Below, in pieces: positions 33,391-49,272 of a DNA stretch of 64,000 nucleotides. The stretch is from Malaya genurostris (Eukaryota > Arthropoda > Insecta > Diptera > Culicidae), in assembly GCF_030247185.1 (NCBI RefSeq), contig NC_080571.1, positions 7,065,001-7,129,000 of the forward strand, in the 5' to 3' direction. Below the pieces are notes generated by a model. The model searched no databases, was not told where the DNA came from, and saw only the letters and a list, made by a program, of their open reading frames with translations. Each line of letters begins with the position of its first letter. The first letter of the stretch is position 1. A program made the translations under genes and the position numbers.

Positions 33391-35804
33391 TCGAGGTGCC
33401 TAAAATTCTAAAAATTTAAATTTCTTATGATGAGTCAATAATTTTCCTGACAAATAAATCAGATTGAATTAGGGGAGACCGGAGCCCTCTGTACGTGGAC
33501 CTTGAGTAATAGCAACAATTGGCTTATGTTCATTTGCATGCTGTTCACACAGTTGAACCTCAGTAGTCGGTGAGTGAGTTCGACAGTGTCGATTTTTTCG
33601 TCAAATGTTAAATTTTCTAGTTCCAGAATTGTAGAGTGTTGTAGTTTCCAGGATCGAACCATATTCAGAGAATGTTTTCAACAAATTACGATGCGCTGAA
33701 TCAAAAGGTGCTAGTGGTTTTTATGATAAAATAGTTTTTGTTTATGTTATGACTTGGAAAAATCTAAACGAAGTAGTAGGGCGAAAATTTATTGTGGTTT
33801 TTTTTTAAACTTTTTAAACTAAGCAATTTTCAGGTACTTACCAACAAAATAGTCCAAAAATCCCCAAATCTCGGACATAATAAATAATCACAAATACGAT
33901 ATTACCGGCGACATGTGTACGTTTGTAAACGTTTCTAAAGCACATTTGGCTACGGCAGCAGAAGTTTATAGCTTCCGAACTGTATATAACATTCTGTGGG
34001 AGCTTTCAAACTGTACATAACATTCCGAGTATTATTTTCCGCATTATGTTTCACACAAGAGCTTGAGTGTCCATTTTCCCTCCGGTCTTTCCTACTGAAA
34101 TGATTTCTTTTCCAAAGAACGCATAGCATCTGCAAACAATCAGTTATTTTTTTGCTTCATTGTAACTAATAGATATTCAACAAAAAACATTTTTTGTGGC
34201 AATCTTTCATAGCCATTAGTCTAGAGAATACAATAGAAAAGTTTCAACCAAAAATCAACAATTAGCGCCTTATTGAGCTTTTTGCTTATTTAAAAATATT
34301 ATCTCAAGAAGCACCCAAACTAAGTGTATGGAGATTGATTTAAAATAAGAACGACTGGCCATTCAAATATTTCACAAAGTTGACTATTAGGAGTTTATCA
34401 ATAGAATTAATTGTTCTGTCTCACATAGATTTTGAAATAATTTTGTTGACATTATGACTTTTTGGGGTCGCCTGCAACCCCAAATAAACAAACGCCAAAA
34501 TTTTCAAATCTTTTAATCTAAATCAGATAACTCTGTTTGTCAAATCTGTTAGTAAAGCAATATTTGTGGTCAACGAACATCCTAAGGAATGCTCATGTAG
34601 TATAAAAAAAAATCAATCAAAACTAATGTATTAAAAGCTATGGATGAACAACTAAAAGTAACCATATCTGCACAACGTTTACTTAAAATCAGTTTACTTT
34701 AAAAAAAGACTAAATGGTCGCCCAATAAAGAGATGGACAAAGTTAGAGTCGGCTGACGGAATCCTCCTAAAAGCTGCCTCATCCGCAAAAATAAATGAAG
34801 CGAAAACATACTTGACTAGGCAAAAGCTCAGAAACGAAACGGTCAAACAAAAATATAGCGAAAAATTCGAAACTGGTCCTTCGCGTTCCGGCAGCAACTT
34901 TCAGTTGGGGATTACCTGGCTATGCATACTGGCTGGCAGAGGCTGGCTTGCAGGGCAGACAGGCGGGATGGCTACGACCGTAAAATGGGTTAAGTGCCTG
35001 TAAATGCATTCATGGGGACAAGGGATTCGGACCGCTTGCCTGGGAAAACTCTCCGGGTCGACTGTCTGTCCTTCCGTTCGTCGTGAAAGCAAAGGAAAAG
35101 TTACGGCTTAGCCATTTCTAGCGTGAATATTAGCTTATGTAAGATACACCCATTTTTGTACTAGGTCCGTTCGTTCGTTCGTCCCGTATGCCGAGCAGTG
35201 CACTGTGGGATTTCAACGAAGAGGTAGAATATCAATGATATTTAATAAAAAAGAGATCAAAATGAAGACGATATCGGAAAATTGCAGTTGAGGTGAAACA
35301 AAATCAAGCGCAATGCTGTTTGACCTTGTTGGTTATAATTTTCACTAAATTTTAGTTCAAATTGCACCACTGTGCTCCCATGACGAATGGACGTCAGAAA
35401 CCTTCTCTACACTTTTCGTGCGAAATGTTGTAGCACAGAATGTTGATTGTCGAGTGATATGAGACTTGCCATTTAACGAAACCGAACATTTTCCCAAAGC
35501 CAGTCTTCGGATAGCTACAAGGTACGAGTACGGACTTTTATGTCGAATTGTCCGACTTCCTAACAACGCAGTGTAAGTGGAAATTGCTTCTGACATGAGA
35601 TTGACCCATTAAGCTGGTAGCCGCTAGAGAAAAAAAAACATTGAAATCTGTTTCCTACTACGGTCGATGTAGTCTTGTGATAAGTACTACAACTAGCGAG
35701 CGGTCCTGTTATTAGTAAATGCAAATGAATTTATGTCACATGTTGCTAACTTGTTTATGATATAGTTGGAATCAGCACGGCTTTTGTGAATTCGATTTGT
35801 ATTT
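33391..35804. other. Mostly unique, no gene recognised
   Basis: The part at 34880-35180 is GC-richer and looks single-copy. Small frames at 34812-35092 on both strands overlap and lack motifs. Confidence 0.4.
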
Positions 35805-41258
<5,454 letters not shown>

Positions 41259-44200
41259 ATATTGCATTACATTTCTGAACGTTTACTGTCATGCAATTTC
41301 TGTCTCACATGTCTAACACTTTCTAAACGTCCATTTCTAGAGAACAACTACCCGACCAACAGATCATAACAGAACAGTAACAAAAATGTATCTCTTTTTG
41401 ATACTTGCTAGAAATTTTTGTAATTTTAATTATCAACGAGATCAGACTTATATACGAGTTTGATACGAAAATCGCTACCTGTTATAAACTTGTTATAACT
41501 TGCTGATCGGGAATTCACGAGACTTGTGATGATGTGATAGATTTTGAAAAGTGGTCCGAGATAGCTCCCTTACTTTGATTCGTGGAGAACGGAAAACATC
41601 TTCTAAATTTTTAGGTTACATTAGTTGATGTCCATACAAACTATTTTTGGCTATATTGGGTTAAAATTTCAATACGAAATTCACATATATTAGATTTCTC
41701 AAAGATGTTTTGGGGTTTAGAAACAGATAATAATTCGATGGAGCCAAATCAGGTGCACAAGGTAATTGTAACTCTAGAAAACCGACATCATGATCTTTCC
41801 GACCCATTGAGCCTCCCTTCCAGGCACTCGTGCAGTTTCGAAGTACGACTGTAGTCCATTGTCGGATAATCATTCCGTTCTCTGGCGTATAATAATAGAT
41901 CCAGCCAAACATGTACTCGAAGTGCACTTGCGTACCCCGATTTTAATCTCAATTTTATTCAGTTTTGCACTGTTCGCTTCGTATAAAACTTTTTTTTTGT
42001 TTCTATTTCTAATTTCGACCCCCCCACACACCCCCTCTTTCCGCACGTGCCTGTACATGGTTATTTCATTCTATTCTGAATACCGTAAAACCAATTCTTT
42101 GAAATATTCGTCTTCCATAAATATTTTGCTCTTGCTTTGATATTACAATGACAGAATTTTATATTTTGTTACTTTTTTCTCATGTAGACTTTGTTGTAGT
42201 TTTTAATTTTTTAACTCTCTTTTCAAACTAAATAATGGTAATTTCTACCATTAAGATATTTGGTTTTAATAATAAAATTTGTTATTGGTTTGCAAATCAC
42301 TTCTACCCGGGTTATGTTTAAGCCTTTCGTTTGTTCAAATTTTTTGTATAGCTATAAAATCACTAAAGATTGTAGATTAGTTCCATTATTATTTTAATGG
42401 GAATACATGCAATTATTAGAGAATTGTTTGCTTTTATTCTTTGGATTTCTCATTCTAATAAATTAAAATGGTAAACAATTTTCGGTCCACCGTATGGATC
42501 CACATTCCAACGAATCCCGAAACTTTACATTTGGGACTACGAATGAAACCAGTATGACATTTATTATTCACCCTGTTACCGAAATACCACCTCACACATG
42601 CTGTAAAATATTGCACAGTTTGTCCTCATCGATCCTGGATGAGAAGACACTCGATAACTACTGGTGCAGTGCCGTCTGCAGGATGTGCTGCAAGATTGAA
42701 CCGGACTGAGTCTCTAAACGAAATATCGGTTCGTAGTCCCCTTGGCTTGCACCACTCGACGACACACGCCAGATGGGAACTAATGGATATGTGAAAGTTT
42801 GGTTGAACGTCTGAACACTTCTTCTGAGCTTCCAACTCGTTGCCCCGATCTATGGGAGGTACTTCGGAGGAGGTGTTTTTGTTGTTTATTTCACCGATGT
42901 TACCAATTGTCTCAACTGCACAACATTTTGATGGAGTACGACAGCAGCTGGATTCAACTTGACTGTATTATTTCTCTGGAATATAATCAGACGTTGTGAT
43001 TTATTGCAGTTTTAGGAAAGAAGTCTTTGCTAATTTGGATATGGTTATCCAGATAAGGAAAAACGTAGGAGTTTGAAATTAGTTTCTTTTTCGATTTACT
43101 TTTTCTTCCGAGTTACAATTATTAAAGTTATAGAACGAAACGTTCAGTTATTTTTTTCTACTGAGGATAAGCGAAAGCTAAAAGCTCACAAGCGGCTAAC
43201 TCCGTCTGCTGACTGTTCAGCGGTTTGGTCGAAATGAAGTCACTCAAAACAAGAAGCAACTCAACGCAGCCACAATTTCACTTCCGTCTTGAATAGACCA
43301 GGTGTTCTTTCAAAGCTTTTAATCTACGCCGCTGCTCGTGCCAGTCCGCACTGTACGTGTCACACGGTCTAAACTACTGCTTTCAGCTTTTTGTTCGGCA
43401 CAGAGAAGGAAGGAACGTCAAAGAAAGCAATTCAATTCCAATTAGAAAGCTCAATATTCGCTTGATGAACCACCCCTGACCGACCGACCGACCGACCGAC
43501 CGACCAACCAATCGACCCCGGGTTGGGGTGACGCGCAGTACAAACGCTCGTGCGCCACTACGCCGATGGGAATTTTTGAGACAAAGCACCGGATCTTTGC
43601 CATTTTGCCTTTTGTTCGAGACCGGTGTCGGCAAGGCGAACACACACCGACGACTATGGCGGGCCAGCGGGAATGAACTACCCCGGCACCGTTGGGACCA
43701 ATAAAGTGCTATCATTTTCATAAACTTGCCCACCGAACGGTCCACCGGGAAGTCGTTCGACCGTGCAGTTCGTGCTCTCGTTGTGGCTTTTGAATTCGTG
43801 GACCGGAATTCCGGAGGCGCTCTTGGCAATTGTGTACGACGACTTGATGACGACGACGACGACGACTACGATGACGATGACTGACCCGCCACATCCCCCA
43901 TTCTCTTATCGTTGGGGGAGTTAGTGAGCATTAGTGAAGAAATTATCGCGAGACGTAATTATTTGATCGTTCGAAGAAGTGCTCCGTGGACTCTCTTTCG
44001 GCGACAAATTGTTTTAATTTCGACGATTACTATAGAAAGGTCCCACCAAACTCCGGAAAATCCAGCGGTTCGGTCTGTGGAATGTTTTAATCATGCCATT
44101 TGCTAAGGGATAAAGTACACAAAATTATAACCTGCCTTGAACAAAAATAAATTGAAAAGAGGTAATAGAAAATTTTAGTGTTTACTTCTTGGAATCCAAT

Positions 44201-44368
44201 TAGGCCCTTATGTTCACTGCTTTGGGTATACGTATCTGTTTTATATCACTTCTTCATTTCGTACAGGATTATTAAAATTTGTATTATTTTGAACCAGTTC
44301 AAAAAAATAGTGTCTATTTAACATTTGCCAGATTGGTTTTATATAGAATCTGCTAGAGTAAAACGCAT
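41259..44368. other. Mostly unique, no gene recognised
   Basis: It includes a possible mariner relic (41661-41927), a (CGAC)n-like run (about 43477-43505) and a (GAC)n run (about 43838-43880). The 148-codon minus frame at 43383-43829 is low in recognisable features, and its RSVGRSVG part comes from the microsatellite. Confidence 0.4.
41661..41927 (-). pseudogene. Possible mariner transposase C-terminal relic
   Basis: The frame contains ELQLPCAPDLAPSNYYLF, which resembles the mariner block around the last catalytic Asp (PYSPDLAPSDYxLF). Upstream WTTVVLRNCTSAW is not recognisable. It is too short and diverged for a firm call. Confidence 0.45.
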
Positions 44369-44855
44369 TATACTGTCAGTTTGTAATTTTTTATTAACTT
44401 GTTCGTTTCCCGGTTTTCTTCCACGAAATGTGATATCAAAGTGAGCGCAGAACGCGGAACGAACCGAAGCTACTGCTCGTTCGGACCTAGCTGAAGCTTT
44501 GAGTAGGCCGGGGAAACGAGGCGGTTACAGGTTTGTATGCAAGAGGCCGCCGCTTCCGACGGCGGGTCGGCGGCCAACTCAGCTGGCGTCACCTCGGCGG
44601 CTTTGTGTCACATGCAGAGATATAAAAACAAAAATATTCTTTTGACCCTAAAAAATTATCCTTTCGGCGAAATGGCTTTTTCGGTGAAATGGCTTTTTCG
44701 GACCCATTTGCCGAACGACTTTCGGTAAAATGGCAATCGGCGAAACGACTTTCGACAAAATGACCCATTCGGCGAAATGACCTGCTCCCAAAACGCGTTG
44801 TACTGTCAGTTTGTAATTTTTTATTAACTTGTTGGTTTCCCGTTTTCTTCCACTA
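44369..44855. repeat. 55 bp direct repeats around a 430 bp block
   Basis: TACTGTCAGTTTGTAATTTT with its continuation through TCTTCCAC occurs at about 44371-44425 and again at about 44803-44857. Between them lie a GC-rich hairpin (GGCCGCCG 44545-44552 pairing CGGCGGCC 44568-44575) and a degenerate run of TTCGGCGAAATG-like words (44660-44785) that I recognise only as a dispersed motif. Confidence 0.7.
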
Positions 44856-45280
44856 AGTTGTTGTCAGACTGAGTGCAGGAAGCGAATCGATTTAATGCGA
44901 TGTACTGATAACGCATCGCATTCACTCTTAAAGGTTTGCTTCGATCAAAAGGAACCAACTCGCACACGTGACAGTGACATGATGACGCACGCATTCCTGA
45001 TGTATTGGGTTAAGGAAATAGTTGCTCGCAATTGGAAATTATAAAGTTATCGTATCAGAAGCTCGAATATTGTGAGTTGAGCAGGTCTGCAAATGTAAAG
45101 AAGAAATAAAAACTATCCCAGAAAGTATGGACGCACTTTGATTTCGCTGTAAATAATTCACAAGTGTTAGATATTCAAATTTTATTCGATATACTGATAA
45201 TATTAGACTACAACAACAGAATATTATTCTCAACATTTGCTACTTAGCCATTGTAACAGTTCGGCTGAAAAGTTCGTATC

Positions 45281-45705
45281 TGTGGAGGATGTAATATAAG
45301 TAGAATAAAATATATAATATAAAAAAAATAGATGAATAAATGAATAAATAAATGTTCATCGTCTTAACATTCTGCCCTATGATAAATAGGTATGTATATT
45401 TGTATCATCAACCTTATTCCTTGCGTTCTTGGTCTAGTGGTCTATGAAAATTCGCCAAAACGGAAGCTTCGAAAGCATTCTAAAAAACAGAAAGAACGAA
45501 ATAAAACGTTGTTTATTTCCCCTCCGTTTCCTTGACAATGTTGCCATGGCAGTCCTGGTGTTTGCTTGGTCTTGAGTTAATGATTGTGCAAGAATTTGCT
45601 GGAAATATTGCAGCTATTAAAATTTCGTCATTCGTTCGACGACACTTGCGTGAGACGGTTCAAAAATGGAGAGACGGCAATCGAAATTGGCTGGTGGTCA
45701 CGACA
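45281..45705 (+). repeat. 5' LTR
   Basis: It starts TGTGGAGGATG and ends CACGACA, the canonical TG...CA form, with 425 bp between. AT-rich promoter-like text (AATAAAATATATAATATAAA, ~45303) and AATAAATG repeats that could serve polyadenylation (~45333) lie in the first 80 bp. The proposed gag start codon is at 45666, inside the last 40 bp. Confidence 0.85.
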
Positions 45706-47675
45706 ATGGCGCAGCTAACGCTCCCATAGGGTAAGTAGAACAGTGTTTTAAGTAATGCTAAGTGTAATTGATTTTGAAATCGACAATCAACTGAAAAAAA
45801 AGAACTAAACCTGCTTTCACGCAAACGTTGCGAAGCCACTAGAAAAAAAAAACGAAACCACGTGCATCTTAAAAAAAAAATTGTATATCGTTAATTCTTG
45901 GAATCCTTTTTCGGATAATCTTTTATCGACGGAAGGGCGATAAAAGCAGTGTAGCAAAAAAAAACAAATAAATGAATTTAAAAAAAATAGGTAAAAAAAG
46001 TGAATAATGCTGAGATGAATTTTTTTTTCGGTTAATCTTTTATCGACGGAAGGGCGATAAAAGCGATAACAAAAAAGAAGAAAAGCGATCCACGACGGAA
46101 GGGCGCTGGATAGCAATAAAATTTCAAGTCGCTTTCTTAATCGATGTAGTAGCGGTATGAAGTTATTCAAGTACTTTCCGACGGAAGGGCGGAAGAACAG
46201 ATTACTAAGAAACATTTTAGTATAAATAAAAAAAAAGTTTTAAGTGATTGTTTTGTTACAGGAAAGTAACACCTAAAAACAAGAAAGTCAAACTGTCCAG
46301 GTCGTCTAAATCTGACAAAGTAAGGTCCATGACCAAGGAGCTTGAGGAATCCAAGACTCGATTGGCAGTTTTAGAAGAAGCTCTACAGCAAGAACGAGCA
46401 GAAAAACAAGCGTTGAAAGCGAATGTGGAGCTGCTTAACAAAACAAATAGCGTTTGCGAGGAAAGTAGTGTTGATTTCGAGGGATTTAGACCATCTAGTA
46501 CTCGCCGGTCGGAGATAGTAACGAACGCAGAAGAATCCCGTTTTGTTTCATCTGTTAACCAGCTTTCGGTATCTTCCTTGAACGTTCCTGAATGTATTCC
46601 ATTAGCAGATGACGACGACATAAACAGATATGCTTTTGAGTTATGGAAGGATTTGTTAATCGATTCGATGAAGCTGGCCGGGATTGACGATGAAAACACG
46701 CAATTTATTCTTTTCAGAATTAAAGCAGGTCCACGATTGTTTAATATTTTCAAAAATACAAAGTCTGCTGAAGGTTCTCTATGTGCAGAGTCCAAGCCGT
46801 TTTCTAACGCATTACACCGGTTGAGAATGTACTTCTGTTCGGGTTCAGAAATAATGCTACAGAGAAGGAAACTAGCCTTGATGTGCCAAAAAACAGACGA
46901 ATCGGATTTGCAGTTTGTAAACCGTGTTACTGCTACAGCGAGATTGTGTGAACTAAGTAATGATAAAAAGTTCGATGAAATAATTGGAACTATAGCAGGA
47001 CAAGCTCGTAATCGCGACATACGGACAGCTGCTCTTAGAATGTTGAACAGAGGCGGCTCAATCACAGACTTGATTGACAAGGTGCGTGAGATTGAAACTA
47101 TTCGAGTAAATGAGGATTACTACAAACAAAAACACGTGAACTGTGAGCCAGTTGTTATTGCCCCAATAAGAGCAGACTATTCCAGAAATCTTACAACTCA
47201 CAATCGTTTTCGGCCATATCAGCTGGCCACTAATCGACAGCCTTTTAGAAACTCTCGTCTCACAGAACCATCTGAATGGCGTAATACTCGTCGCGATATA
47301 ACTGGACGTTATGGATCGAAATTTAACAGTGGTAACAAATGCTGGAGATGTGGAAATGTGTACCATTTTTCATCTGAATGCCCCGCTGTTGATAAAACGT
47401 GCAGAAACTGTAATAAAGTTGGACACTTTCAAAGAGTTTGCCAGTTCACAAAGCGGCCGGTACTAACGAATACATCCAATCCGGAACCAAACGAAATGAT
47501 CTCTGAGAAAGTGGCGGTTGTTGAACAAGAAGAGACAGAAGTCAAACCAAGTCACTTGCGTGAGACAGTTCAAAAATGGAGAGATGGCAATCGAAATTGG
47601 CTGGTGGTCACGACAGTATCGTTTAATAGAAACACACATTTTATTGTCAAAATTCGTTTTTATTATTCAACATAA
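45666..47675 (+). CDS. gag: Gag polyprotein, probably two exons
   Basis: Gag forms the virus-like particle and packages the element RNA. Exon 1 would run 45666-45730 (ATG in the LTR) and exon 2 46262-47675. Donor AGG|GTAAGTAG and acceptor TTGTTTTGTTACAG| join in phase to give about 492 residues without a stop. Without splicing the first in-frame ATG is 46329 (448 residues). A basic stretch (46263-46330) is followed by a coiled coil (about 46332-46440, ELEESKTRLAVLEEALQQER). A capsid-like helical region comes next (46610-47100, with SGSEIMLQRRKLALMCQK and RDIRTAALRMLNRGG), then two CCHC knuckles at 47340-47381 (CWRCGN...C) and 47400-47441 (CRNCNK...C). Codons from 47553 are LTR tail, and those from 47616 are target duplication plus mariner, which supplies the stop. 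Nothing in gag itself is broken. Confidence 0.75.
45707..45724 (+). other. Primer-binding site
   Basis: TGGCGCAGCTAACGCTCC begins one base after the LTR end. TGGCGCAG matches the 3' CCA end of tRNA-Ser-type primers, a common choice in insect Ty3 elements; which tRNA pairs further in was not determined. The site lies within the proposed first coding exon of gag. Confidence 0.7.
45920..45946 (+). other. Leader hairpin 1
   Basis: CTTTTATCG (45920-45928) pairs perfectly with CGATAAAAG (45938-45946) around the loop ACGGAAGGG. Confidence 0.85.
46037..46063 (+). other. Leader hairpin 2
   Basis: Same 9 bp stem and ACGGAAGGG loop as hairpin 1; flanking text is also similar, so this pair is a local duplication. 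Confidence 0.85.
46085..46114 (+). other. Leader hairpin 3
   Basis: The stem differs from 1 and 2: GC, a G/A mismatch, ATCCA and CG (46085-46094) pair with CG, bulged C, TGGAT, A, GC (46104-46114). The loop ACGGAAGGG is unchanged. Confidence 0.75.
46174..46197 (+). other. Leader hairpin 4
   Basis: A third stem: TTTCCG (46175-46180) pairs with CGGAAG (46190-46195), one G-U pair included, around the same ACGGAAGGG loop (46181-46189). Confidence 0.75.
47553..47615 (+). repeat. 3' LTR remnant (last 63 bp)
   Basis: CACTTGCGTGAGAC...GGTCACGACA matches 45643-45705 with two substitutions. It abuts gag codons at 47552 and the GTATC target duplication at 47616, fixing the downstream end of the element. 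Confidence 0.9.
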
Positions 47676-47997
47676 TTGCCATCAGAGGCGATACAGCGAT
47701 TATAGCGATCTTCCATTTCGATACCATTTTTGTAGTACGATTTGTCCTTTGCCTCAAAATAGGCCTCAGTTTCAGCGATTACCTCTTCATTGCTTCTAAA
47801 TTTTTTACCAGCGAGCATTCTCTTGAGGTCTGAGAACAGGAAAAAGTCACTGGGGGGCAAATCTGAAGAATACGGTGGATACGGTGGAGCAATTCGAAGC
47901 CCAATTCGTTCAATTTCAGCATGGTTTTTCGTTGTTGTTTTTGATCGATTGTGAGCTCACGCGGCACCCATTTTGCACTAAGCTCTCTCATATCCAA
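47663..47997 (-). pseudogene. mariner transposase remnant
   Basis: It reads MRELSAKWVPRELTIDQKQQ (about 47991-47932), a block normally between the first two catalytic Asp residues. It then jumps by deletion to KTMLKLNELGFELL and, in another frame, to SSDLPPSDFFLFSDLKRMLA with the last catalytic Asp. It ends KSYYKNGIEMEDRYNRCIAS...NYVE with a stop at 47663. The N-terminal DNA-binding region and two catalytic residues are missing. Belongs to the DD34D mariner family, different from copies 1 and 2 above. Confidence 0.85.
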
Positions 47998-49272
47998 ATA
48001 TTCGTGAATAATATATATATATATATTTATACACGTATCTTTTGAAGGTTGGTACTAACTGAAAACGGTATGGATTTAATTCTAGTGGCGCCCACTCATA
48101 GAAACGATACGGACTTTTCAGCCGATCTGTTAGACTAGCTGGCGCACCTTCTTGCGAACGTTCCTCATAAAATTCCGTACAGACTTCTTGGCGACAAGTT
48201 TTGACACTTTTTTCCAATCTTTTTCGAGCTGTTGAATGGTTTCGGCTGCCAAGACATCTTTCGTAAAATGTGCCTTCGTTAATGCCTCAATTGGTCAAAG
48301 TTGTGGGCAATTTGGTAGATTCATGTCTTTTGGGACGAAAGTGACATTTTTGGTAGTATACCATTCTATCGTTGATTTCGAGTAGTGGCAAGAAGCAAGA
48401 TCTGGCCAGAATACAACAGGATCCTTGTGGCCTAGAAGAAGTCAAGGGTAGGAGTCGTTTTTGTAAACATTCCTTGATGTATATTTCGCTGTTCATTGAA
48501 GCAGTGGTGATGAAGGGTTTCGAAATCTTACCGCAGCTACAAATTGCTTGCCAGACCATAGCTTTCTTACCAAATTTTTTCGACTTCAATAGATGTCTCG
48601 GACTGATTTAACACTTGCCTTCTCGCACCGTATAATATTGTGGTTCCGGCAAGGATTTGTAATCGAGTTCCGCGTAGGTTTCGTCGTCCATGATTATGCA
48701 CATCCAATTTCAAGCAAGAATCGTACTGTACAGCTTTCGAACCCTCGGGCTGATCGATGCTTTTTGTTTCGAACTACGTTTTGGTTGTTCCTGCTTCTTA
48801 TAGGTTCGAAGATTCAAACGTTCTTTAGCGCGAAGAACATTTGACTTCGAAGTGCCCACATTTTTGGTCACATCCCGAACTGAAACCTCCTTCTTGTGCT
48901 CGAACGCCTTCAGTATACGTTTATTCAACTGAGGGTTAGCAGAACCTTTTTTTCGACCCGTTTTCGGTTTATCCTCAAAGGTGTTATCCTCACCGAACTT
49001 CCTGGTTGCATTTCGCACGGCTTTTTCACTTACTCCTTCCATTTTTGCTATCTTTCTCAATGACAGTCCGCGTTCTGTGCACCATTTGTACCATTATTTT
49101 TCGACGTTATTCTGCTGAAAGTCCACGCATTTCGAAACAAACTAATGAAAACGAATAAACAACTGCACTAGCGGTTAGAGAAGAGTGTGAACAACAGGAC
49201 GCAGCCATAAAAATTGACAGATTCTGAACCATTGCGAAATGTCAGCGGTTTTTGGTTGCGTCCATACTTTAC

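Larger units (their letters stand above)
45731..46261 (+). other. Proposed intron in the gag leader
   Basis: It begins GTAAGTAG and ends TTTTGTTACAG, near-consensus insect splice sites, with a TAAGTGAT branch-like sequence just upstream. The length is 531 bp and it is AT-rich with many stops. All four invariant-loop hairpins lie inside it. Phase agrees on both sides: exon 1 ends with two bases of a codon completed by the first base of exon 2. Confidence 0.6.
45281..47615 (+). mobile_element. Ty3-type LTR retrotransposon, gag only (pol deleted)
   Basis: Five-base target duplications GTATC flank it (45276-45280 and 47616-47620). It has a complete 5' LTR (45281-45705), a PBS directly after it, a hairpin-bearing leader, an open gag frame and just the last 63 bp of the 3' LTR (47553-47615, two mismatches against 45643-45705). 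Everything between the end of gag and the LTR tail, including protease, reverse transcriptase, RNase H and integrase, is gone. The gag sequence style (coiled coil, capsid-like region, two CCHC knuckles) is like the mag lineage. The element landed in a mariner terminal repeat. Confidence 0.9.
45256..48130 (-). mobile_element. Deleted mariner (second type), split by an LTR element
   Basis: TIRs are ACAGTTCGGCTGAAAAG (45256) and, on the minus strand, ACAGATCGGCTGAAAAG (from 48130), matching at 24 of 26 bases. TA target duplications lie at 45254-45255 and 48131-48132. The LTR retrotransposon 45281-47615 sits 25 bp inside the left TIR. Without it the mariner is only 540 bp. Mariner 3' UTR (47621-47660) and coding remnants (47663-47997) follow, then a 5' leader with (AT)n at 48008-48028. 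Confidence 0.9.
45244..49130 (-). pseudogene. DD37E transposase, frameshifted and interrupted
   Basis: The ATG is probably at 49130. The helix-turn-helix region reads RKIAKMEGVSEKAVRNATRK (about 49060-49000), then GRKKGSANPQLNKRILKAF and a second HTH VRDVTKNVGTSKSNVLRAKE. The catalytic domain has an AMVWQAICSCGKISKPFITT block (~48560), the second Asp in FWPDLASCHYS (~48400) and FVPKDMNLPNCPQL. The final Glu in PIE is 37 residues after the Asp, which defines D37E (ITmD37E-like, known from mosquitoes). An in-frame stop lies just before PIE, with frameshifts around 48425 and 49070 and a short deletion after PIE. The C-terminus RNFMRNVRKKVRQLV (to 48133) is cut by the mariner; the original stop is TAA at 45244-45246. 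Dead. Confidence 0.85.
45117..49272 (-). mobile_element. DD37E Tc1/mariner element with nested insertions
   Basis: Terminal repeats AAAGTATGGACGCA are found at the left (45122-45135) and, inverted, at the right (TGCGTCCATACTTT, 49257-49270), with CGCTG at matching offsets inside both. The span is 4.16 kb because a mariner (45256-48130) sits in the 3' end of the transposase gene, and an LTR retrotransposon sits in that mariner. Subtracting them gives ~1.28 kb, the normal size for this group. Exact outer bases are uncertain by a few bp. Confidence 0.8.

Noticed and set aside
43383..43829. 148-codon minus-strand frame
   Set aside because: It includes a (CGAC)n microsatellite translated as GRSVGRSV, overlaps other frames, and has no recognisable domain.
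45532..45729. 65-codon frame across the LTR end
   Set aside because: It stops right at the splice donor and is out of phase with gag; the frame from 45666 is the one that joins.
46256..47080. 274-codon minus-strand frame opposite gag
   Set aside because: Antisense shadow of a clearly coding, knuckle-containing gag frame.
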